A stretch of 19,617 nt of DNA from an uncultured Oscillospiraceae bacterium (lineage in GTDB: Bacteria > Bacillota > Clostridia > Oscillospirales > Oscillospiraceae). The notes below the pieces were generated by a model. It was not told where the DNA came from. It did no database searches and saw only the letters and a program-made list of their open reading frames with translations. The DNA is taken from assembly GCA_947630345.1 (NCBI GenBank), contig CANRHF010000012.1:1-19617 (forward strand). The letters run 5' to 3'. Numbering within the stretch: the stretch's first letter is position 1; each line of letters opens with the position of its first letter. The position numbers and the translations under genes are program-made. Shown one piece after another: positions 14,687 through 19,617 of the stretch.

Positions 14687-16132
14687 TTACAGAAGGCCCA
14701 GAAGATGCTGTAAATAGGTCTCCGAGTTGGCGGACATGGGGTAGTTGAGGAACAGCACATCGTCCACTCCCAGGCGCTGGACAAATTCCGCCAGCTTCAG
14801 GGCCTCCTCCCCCTCCCCGTTGAACTCCCGGGGGTCCAGGGCCACCACCCGGCTGTAATTATGGGTCAGGAAGGGCGTGAAGGCATTGCCGTAGGACTCC
14901 TTGATGATCAGGCAGGTCTTGCCGGTTTGGGCGCCGGTCTCGATCACGGTGATGGGGTGGTCGCCGCCCAGGAAGCAAAGGTACTTGTTCTGTACGTCTT
15001 CATCGACGTGGCTGATGGTGCTCAGATAGGTCTGAGGCTCGGACATATCCGCCGTTTCGTAGAAGGTCATGTCCGTGGAGACGCCCGGCCTGTAATAGTA
15101 GACCGTGTCCGGATGATTGTATAGAGCGTCGCTCTGGGGATAGGCGGAGGTGGCCGTGTACAGCGAACCCAAAAAACCTCCGGCCACCTGACCCTGCTCC
15201 AAGCCGCTCAGGTCCTGGGCCGTCAGCCCCGCCGCCTGGCAGAAAGCGGTGTAGGCATAGTAGGCCCCCAAGGCGGTCCAGTGGTGGTCCGTTCGGAAGT
15301 ACAGGTACTCGTCCAGATGGGACAGGAGGGCGTCATAGGCGTCCACCGCCGTGACCCGGCTGTCCAGCTTGGAATAGATCAGATCGATCATGTCCCCCTG
15401 GCTGTGGCTGCCAGTGTGCATATCCTCCGGGGAGTAAAACTCGCCGGAGTTGGGGGTCACCAGGTCAAAGACCCGCACGTTCGCCGGCAGGGCGGCCGCC
15501 AGCTGATTGATGGCGTCGGCATAATTGGCCGAGGAGCCGGCCCCGTAGGATACGATCTCCATGGCCCGATCATCGATGATCATGGTGGTTCCCACGGTAA
15601 TATCCACGTCGTCATTCCCCACCCCGTTGGTGAAGCTGCCGGTGGTGGGCCGCTGGGGCTCCCCGGTCCCCACGGTGGTGCCGGCAGAGGGATCATCGGC
15701 CCCCTGGGCGCCGCTGGGGGGCGGCGCCGACGGACTTCCGCTGGGGTTGGAGCCTTGCAGCGCCTCCCCGTGGTTGCCTACGTTGCCCTGGTTGTCCAGG
15801 ATCAGGGTGTTCTGCTTTCCGGGACTGAAAAAATAGAATTTATTCAGCGTCCGGTTGTGGACCACCAGCGTTTCCCGGGCTGGGAAGGTGTCCAGATAAT
15901 GGCTGGTGATCCCGCTGAAATAGGACCCGTCCGCCAGGCCCTTCCAGGTAAACTCCGGCATTTCGGCCAGCTTCCGCTTCTCGGCCAGGGAGACGGTGGG
16001 ATCCTCGTCAAAAAGCGAGATGGCGCCCACTACCAGCAGCCCGCCTAAAATCGTGAGGCAGGCCACGATCCGCACCCAGCTCAGCAGCGTTTCCTCGGGA
16101 TACAGTTTACGCCTGTGGTATTTTCCCTCCAT
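14687..16132 (-). CDS. DHHW family membrane-anchored protein (SGNH-like O-acetylation partner)
   Basis: This 481-residue protein has a basic N-terminus and one membrane segment (about 18-41), so the rest lies outside the cell. It carries the DHHW family pattern: EKRKLAEMPEFT (51-62), YFRTDHHW with Asp282, His283, His284 and Trp285, and KESYGNAF with Ser413, which together resemble the Asp-His...Ser triad of AlgX/AlgJ-type SGNH acetyltransferases. Such proteins transfer acetyl groups, delivered by an MBOAT membrane partner, onto an extracellular polysaccharide; the target here is unknown. An unusual stretch rich in Gly, Ser, Pro and Thr (about 118-175) interrupts the domain between ILDNQGN and the TTMIIDDRAME segment. 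An AAAGGAGA site precedes the ATG. It starts 12 nt after the MBOAT stop, so the two form an operon. The sequence stays in frame across the insert, so it is not a frameshift artefact. Confidence 0.85.
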   Translation of the reverse strand: MEGKYHRRKLYPEETLLSWVRIVACLTILGGLLVVGAISLFDEDPTVSLAEKRKLAEMPEFTWKGLADGSYFSGITSHYLDTFPARETLVVHNRTLNKFYFFSPGKQNTLILDNQGNVGNHGEALQGSNPSGSPSAPPPSGAQGADDPSAGTTVGTGEPQRPTTGSFTNGVGNDDVDITVGTTMIIDDRAMEIVSYGAGSSANYADAINQLAAALPANVRVFDLVTPNSGEFYSPEDMHTGSHSQGDMIDLIYSKLDSRVTAVDAYDALLSHLDEYLYFRTDHHWTALGAYYAYTAFCQAAGLTAQDLSGLEQGQVAGGFLGSLYTATSAYPQSDALYNHPDTVYYYRPGVSTDMTFYETADMSEPQTYLSTISHVDEDVQNKYLCFLGGDHPITVIETGAQTGKTCLIIKESYGNAFTPFLTHNYSRVVALDPREFNGEGEEALKLAEFVQRLGVDDVLFLNYPMSANSETYLQHLLGLL

Positions 16133-16144
16133 ATTCAGTCTCCT

Positions 16145-17620
16145 TTAAAAGTCAAAGTAAATCGACGGGCTGTATCCTTCGCCGATGAGGGACATGGTGG
16201 CCAGGTACAGTATCCCCGCGCAGAACAGGCAGGTAACCACCGCGTCCACAATGCCAAGCAGGGCGGCGTTTCTTCTGCCGTAGAGCTTCCTCGCCATGCC
16301 GCCGCCGGCAAAATTCCGCCAGGTCCGCCCCAGCGTCTGCATGACGGGGGTCGCGCCAAAAATGGCGATCACCAGCAGGGGCAGATTGTTTAAAAGCCGC
16401 AGATTGGTGGCGCTGTCGGTGAAACCGCCGCCGGCGAAGCCCGCCATAGCCGCCAGGGTGGCCCCAGTGTCCGCCAAGTCCTTAAACTGGAAAATCACCC
16501 AGCTGATCAGCACCAAAAGCAATGTCATCGTATGCCTGAGCCAGCCCGGCACCGCCTCCAGCTGCTTGGAAAAGAGCTTTTCCAGGGTCAGCAGCAGGAA
16601 GAAATACACGCCCCAGAGGACATAGTTCCAACTGGCCCCGTGCCAAAGGCCGGTGAGGGACCAGACGATAAAAAGGTTCAGGATCTGCCGGGGCAGGCCC
16701 TTCCGGTTGCCGCCCAGGGGGATATACAGATAATCCCGGAAGAAGGAGGAAAGGCTAATGTGCCACCGCCGCCAGAACTCCGTGATGGAACCGGCGATAT
16801 AGGGATGGTCAAAGTTTTCATTGTAATGAAAGCCGAAGATCTTGCCCATGCCGATGGCCATGTCGGAATAGCCGGAAAAATCGAAATAGATCCGCAGCAT
16901 CAGGAAAACAGCCCCCAGCCAAGCGCCCACCACCGTCAAGTGCAGGGCGGCCTGGGCATCCGCCGCGCCGGTGTCCGCCACCTTTTTAAAAATCTCCGTC
17001 GCCGCCCGGCTGGCATAGTCGGCGATCAGCACCTTTTTCGCCAGACCCACGCAGGCCCGGCTCATGCCCTCCAGGGCCATCTTGGGCGTGGTATGGCGCT
17101 GGGAAAGCTGGGCCTCCACGTCGGCGTAGCGGACGATGGGACCCGCCACCAGCTGAGGAAATAGCGAGACATACAGCAGGAACCGGGGATAGGACCGCTG
17201 GATCTGCACATTGCCCCAGTAGGCGTCGATCACATAGGACATGGCCTGAAAGGTGTAAAAGGAGATACCGATGGGCAGCTCGATGGCGGGCACCGGGATC
17301 GTCAAGCCGGTCACCGCGTTGAAGCTGGACACCAGGAACCCGGTGTACTTGAAGATCCCCAGCAGCACCAAATCCGCCGTCACCGCCAGGACCAGGGCGG
17401 TCTTTTTCTGGCGCTTATTCCCCATCATCCGCCCAAAGCGGTAGTTGAGCCAGGCGGAAAAGGCCAAAAGCAGCACATAAACCGGCTCTCCCCAGGCATA
17501 GAAAACCAGGCTGGCAATGAGCAGCACCCAATTCTTGCCCTTGAGACCCGGAACCAGGAAATAGGCTGTCATGGTCAGTGACAGAAACACAAATATAAAA
17601 ATCAAATTTGAAAATTCCAA
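16145..17620 (-). CDS. MBOAT family O-acyltransferase (AlgI/PatA type)
   Basis: The 491-residue polytopic membrane protein has the MBOAT hallmarks: YFDFSGYSDMAIG, then EFWRRWHISLSSFFRDYLYIP with His287, and LWHGASWN with the putative active-site His327. It should move acetyl groups across the membrane for transfer to an extracellular glycan by the DHHW partner encoded just downstream. Start choice: the frame is open to an ATG at 17839, but that extension is hydrophilic, lies in AT-rich DNA and spans a promoter. TTG at 17620 is preferred: it has GGAGG (17635-17631) 10 nt upstream and gives the usual AlgI-like opening, a hydrophobic helix right after a short EFSN sequence. The next in-frame ATG falls within the first membrane helix. 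Exact substrate (peptidoglycan, teichoic acid or capsule) cannot be told. Confidence 0.92.
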   Translation of the reverse strand: MEFSNLIFIFVFLSLTMTAYFLVPGLKGKNWVLLIASLVFYAWGEPVYVLLLAFSAWLNYRFGRMMGNKRQKKTALVLAVTADLVLLGIFKYTGFLVSSFNAVTGLTIPVPAIELPIGISFYTFQAMSYVIDAYWGNVQIQRSYPRFLLYVSLFPQLVAGPIVRYADVEAQLSQRHTTPKMALEGMSRACVGLAKKVLIADYASRAATEIFKKVADTGAADAQAALHLTVVGAWLGAVFLMLRIYFDFSGYSDMAIGMGKIFGFHYNENFDHPYIAGSITEFWRRWHISLSSFFRDYLYIPLGGNRKGLPRQILNLFIVWSLTGLWHGASWNYVLWGVYFFLLLTLEKLFSKQLEAVPGWLRHTMTLLLVLISWVIFQFKDLADTGATLAAMAGFAGGGFTDSATNLRLLNNLPLLVIAIFGATPVMQTLGRTWRNFAGGGMARKLYGRRNAALLGIVDAVVTCLFCAGILYLATMSLIGEGYSPSIYFDF

Positions 17621-17787
17621 ACCGGGGCCCCCTCCGCTTTTCTCTCTAATGACTATTTTAGACAAAATAAACCGGGATTGCAAGTCCCAAGGGCATAGTT
17701 TTTCGACGAAAATCCGGAAGGAAAATTGTGCAAAATTTTGTAAGGAGAAAACATAATCAGAATACATAACCAGATTACATAATTTCT
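17621..17787 (-). promoter_or_regulatory. AT-rich leader and promoter region of the MBOAT-DHHW operon
   Basis: On the minus strand, TTGCAA (17683-17678), a 17-bp spacer and TAAAAT (17660-17655) form a good promoter about 35 nt upstream of the TTG start. Upstream of it lie a CAAAATTTTG palindrome (17731-17740) and three imperfect 13-bp repeats (17749-17787). The base composition is far more AT-rich than the flanking genes. The rest of the 300-nt gap to the SLH gene holds only a hairpin (17885-17911). Confidence 0.65.
17749..17787 (+). repeat. Three imperfect tandem 13-bp repeats
   Basis: Units: AAACATAATCAGA (17749-17761), ATACATAACCAGA (17762-17774) and TTACATAATTTCT (17775-17787). All share ACATAA at the same place; units 1 and 2 match at 11 of 13 positions, the third is weaker. 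Spacing slightly over one helical turn and the place upstream of the MBOAT promoter would suit a repeated regulator site. Confidence 0.55.
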
Positions 17788-17884
17788 CCCGGGCCTGATT
17801 TTCAATTCTATTTTGCCGGGATTCGCCTCGGAAATGCATCCAATTTGGGCGTGGAGGAAAAAAACGGCCCCATTTTGCGGAAAG

Positions 17885-17911
17885 GCGCCATGGAGTTCCC
17901 CTCCATGGCGC
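17885..17911 (-). terminator. Hairpin after the SLH-protein gene, probable terminator
   Basis: A perfect 11-bp stem (17885-17895 with 17901-17911) with a 5-nt loop lies 10 nt past the stop codon of the minus-strand SLH gene. The tract after it on the minus strand is only CTTTCC, so U-richness is weak; termination efficiency is uncertain. Confidence 0.55.
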
Positions 17912-17920
17912 TTTCGTTCC

Positions 17921-19132
17921 TTACTTTTGCATCCGAAACACCGCGGTGCCCGGCGCGCTCTCCGCCAGGTTCTTCACCTGGTACATGGTCATGGCCACCT
18001 GCTCCCGGGTCATGGGGGCGTTGTGGTCCAGGGCGATCCCCTCCTCCGCCAGGGCCGCCAGGGCGTTCACCGCCCAGGCGGGGGCGTCGGCGGAAACGCT
18101 GCCGCCGGGCTGTGCCGGCAGGCTCAAATCCAGGGCGTTCTGCATCATCACCGCCGCCTCCGCGCCGGTAATAGGCATCTGGGAATCAAAGCCGCCGGAA
18201 GCCTTATCGCCGGGGATCCCGGCGGTCAGGCCCGCCCGGAGGGCCGCCGCCAGATAGGGCTGGAGCCACGCAGGCGCCTGGGGCTCTACCCCGGACACCG
18301 CAGAGTTGTCCACCGGGATCTCCAGGACCTTGATCAGCATGGTGAGAAACTCTCCCCGGCTGACCACCTTATCCGGCTGGAAGCAGGCCATGCCGCCCAC
18401 CTTCTCCCCCTCAAAGAGGCCGGAGGAGCGCATCCACTCCGCCGCGAAGCCACAGGAGCGGCCCTGGGTGTCGGAATACTGATTGGAGTCCGTGGGCTTG
18501 AGAATCTGCACCGTCACCGTGGCCTCCCGGGACACGTTGCCGGCAGGGTCCGTGGCGGTGTAGGTGAAGGAGTCCACCCCCACCTTATTCTTCTTGGGCG
18601 TGTAGACAAAGCTGCCGTCCTCCCGAATCTCCACCTGGCCCCGCTTGGGCTGGCGGAGAAGGGTGTAGGTCATGGCCTTGCCCTCCGGATCCCGGACCTT
18701 CAAAATTCCCTCGTTGGGCAGGTTCTTATAGGTCTCCATGGCGAAGTCCTCCGCCACAGGGGCCTTGTCCTCCCGGCCCCGAATGGAAAGGGTCAGGGTG
18801 GCGGATGGGTCTACCCGGTCCGGGTAGATGGGCAGGAAGGTCAGCACCGCCTCCTGATCCTCCTGGGTGGAAAGGGTGTTGAACGTCAGGCTGTCAAGCT
18901 GTTCATCGGTGAGAATGTCCCCTGCCCGCAGCACCCGGCTGCCCAACATCACCGTGCCGGTAGCGGAATCCGGCAGGGACACCACGCAGATCCCCGCCAG
19001 CTCCTGGCCGAAGTCGGTAGCGCTGAAGCAGTAGACCTCCTCGCTGTCCACCTCCGCCGCCAAGGCGGGGGCGGTCATGCCCAAAATGCCCAGCAGCGCC
19101 AGGCTCAGGCAGACAATACGTTTTGGAAACAT
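17921..19132 (-). CDS. Secreted Ig/cadherin-like protein with three SLH domains
   Basis: This 403-residue protein has a classical signal peptide (Lys/Arg N-terminus, hydrophobic 6-20, APALA cleavage site about residue 25). Residues about 27-118 form an unrecognised region with beta-rich character. Residues about 122-210 look like a bacterial Ig/cadherin-like domain (DKAPVAEDF at the start, GSFVYTPKKN and DSFTYTATDPAGNVS at the end). Three S-layer-homology repeats follow: about 222-275 (AAEWMRSSGLFEG, VVSRGEFLTML), 285-338 (WLQPYLAAALRAGLTAG, ITGAEAAVMM) and 350-392 (WAVNALAALAEEGI, MTREQVAMTMYQ). SLH repeats usually bind pyruvylated secondary cell-wall polymer, so the protein is probably held on the cell wall; its ligand is unknown. 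A TTAGGAGG site precedes the ATG. No convincing promoter was found upstream. It runs in the same direction as the adjacent O-acetylation genes but is separated by 300 nt. Confidence 0.88.
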   Translation of the reverse strand: MFPKRIVCLSLALLGILGMTAPALAAEVDSEEVYCFSATDFGQELAGICVVSLPDSATGTVMLGSRVLRAGDILTDEQLDSLTFNTLSTQEDQEAVLTFLPIYPDRVDPSATLTLSIRGREDKAPVAEDFAMETYKNLPNEGILKVRDPEGKAMTYTLLRQPKRGQVEIREDGSFVYTPKKNKVGVDSFTYTATDPAGNVSREATVTVQILKPTDSNQYSDTQGRSCGFAAEWMRSSGLFEGEKVGGMACFQPDKVVSRGEFLTMLIKVLEIPVDNSAVSGVEPQAPAWLQPYLAAALRAGLTAGIPGDKASGGFDSQMPITGAEAAVMMQNALDLSLPAQPGGSVSADAPAWAVNALAALAEEGIALDHNAPMTREQVAMTMYQVKNLAESAPGTAVFRMQK

Positions 19133-19251
19133 GGAATAGCCTCCTAAGTGTGAAGTTTACGCTGGTATTGTTTGCCGGTTCTGAGAAAAATATGCACCCG
19201 CAGGGAATTTTTTACTGAAAAGCCAGTGGGAGCCGTTTTAAAAGGCGGCGA

Positions 19252-19280
19252 TTGATTTTCCCGCTCCCCTGTGGTATAGT
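19252..19280 (+). promoter_or_regulatory. Promoter of the pyridoxamine-phosphate-oxidase-family gene
   Basis: TTGATT (19252-19257), 17-bp spacer, TATAGT (19275-19280). GGAGG at 19298-19302 lies 9 nt before the ATG at 19312. A near-palindrome around a TTTTAAAA core (about 19232-19246) sits just upstream of the -35 box and could be an operator, which is speculative. Confidence 0.75.
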
Positions 19281-19311
19281 GAAGGGTAGAAAAAACCGGA
19301 GGCGAAATTCC

Positions 19312-19617
19312 ATGTTTCGTGAAATGAGAAGAAAGGACCGGGCCCTGGCGGAGCCCCAGGTCTGGGAAGTCCTGGAAAAGGGGGAGTACGGGATCCTGGC
19401 GTCCCGGGGGGCCGACGGGTTTCCCTACGCCATTCCCTACAGCTATGCCGTCCTGGACGGGAAAATCTATCTCCACTGCACCGCCGAAGAGAGCCACTGC
19501 AAGGACAATCTGCGCTACGCGCCCCAGGTGTGCTTCACGGTTGTGGGGGAAACGGAGGTGCTGCCGGCCCGGTTCTCCACTCGCTACGAGAGTGTGGTGG
19601 TTTTCGGGACCGCGAAA
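19312..19617 (+). CDS. Pyridoxamine 5'-phosphate oxidase family protein (NimA-like), 5' part only
   Basis: The first 102 residues are visible and the frame runs off the window edge. The opening MFREMRRKDR, then WEVLEKGEYGILAS, DGFPYAIPYSYAVLDGKIYLHC and the segment TEVLPARFSTRYESVVVFG are typical of the small FMN-binding split-barrel proteins annotated as NimA or PPOX-class. Many of these bind flavin or heme and reduce small molecules; NimA proteins are linked to 5-nitroimidazole resistance, but most homologues in Clostridia have no proven role and resistance should not be assumed. The conserved region usually written GHK-x-DN appears here as SHCKDN. It has its own promoter and ribosome binding site. 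Confidence 0.85.
   Translation, partial: MFREMRRKDRALAEPQVWEVLEKGEYGILASRGADGFPYAIPYSYAVLDGKIYLHCTAEESHCKDNLRYAPQVCFTVVGETEVLPARFSTRYESVVVFGTAK

Noticed and set aside
17571..17756. A 61-codon plus-strand frame in the AT-rich leader
   Set aside because: No ribosome binding site at a useful distance, it runs across the MBOAT start and promoter, and the product resembles nothing known.
17813..19147. A 444-codon plus-strand frame opposite the SLH gene
   Set aside because: The opposite strand encodes a convincing signal peptide, Ig/cadherin-like domain and three SLH repeats; this frame yields a Gly/His/Arg-rich product without motifs.

Overview
The window looks like a piece of chromosome from a high-GC, low-motility gut-type member of the Clostridia, most likely Oscillospiraceae (Flavonifractor/Lawsonibacter-like). 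This is an inference. It rests on codons ending mostly in G or C combined with typical Firmicutes signals: GGAGG ribosome binding sites, TTGACA/TATAAT promoters, a CIRCE operator, a YesL-type membrane protein, DegV, a lipobox lipoprotein and an SLH-domain surface protein. No rRNA, tRNA, CRISPR array, insertion sequence or phage gene was seen.

Layout. (1) 2-6589 (+): the 3' part of a fructan/sucrose utilisation operon. It holds the end of one GH32 enzyme, a YesL/DUF624 membrane protein, a cytoplasmic GH32 beta-fructosidase, a PfkB fructokinase and a large secreted GH32 lipoprotein. The genes are tightly packed or overlapping. The lipoprotein would cut fructans at the cell surface, the soluble GH32 would split imported oligosaccharides, and the kinase would phosphorylate the released fructose. 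The importer and regulator probably lie upstream of the window. (2) 6590-9226: three short transcription units, each with its own near-consensus promoter: tcdA (tRNA ct6A37 dehydratase), a DegV fatty-acid-binding protein, and a flavodoxin-fold oxidoreductase with a compact cysteine cluster. A bidirectional terminator follows. (3) 9227-14686: htpG (Hsp90, minus strand) under a perfect CIRCE/HrcA operator, divergent from an abcF-argS pair whose stop and start codons overlap. A second bidirectional terminator closes argS. (4) 14687-19132 (minus): a two-gene O-acetylation module (MBOAT acyltransferase plus DHHW/SGNH-like partner) behind an unusual AT-rich leader, and a secreted protein with an Ig/cadherin-like domain and three SLH repeats. 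(5) 19312-end (+): the start of a NimA-like pyridoxamine-phosphate-oxidase-family gene, cut by the window edge.

The most notable observations are: the ABC-F protein, whose degenerate motifs all fall in the same predicted composite ATP site; the DHHW protein with a long Pro/Gly/Ser/Thr-rich insert in its predicted catalytic domain; three imperfect 13-bp tandem repeats in the AT-rich leader of the MBOAT gene; three consecutive GH32 genes; and a nested hairpin after the fructan operon. Nothing in the window clearly amounts to a wholly new system.
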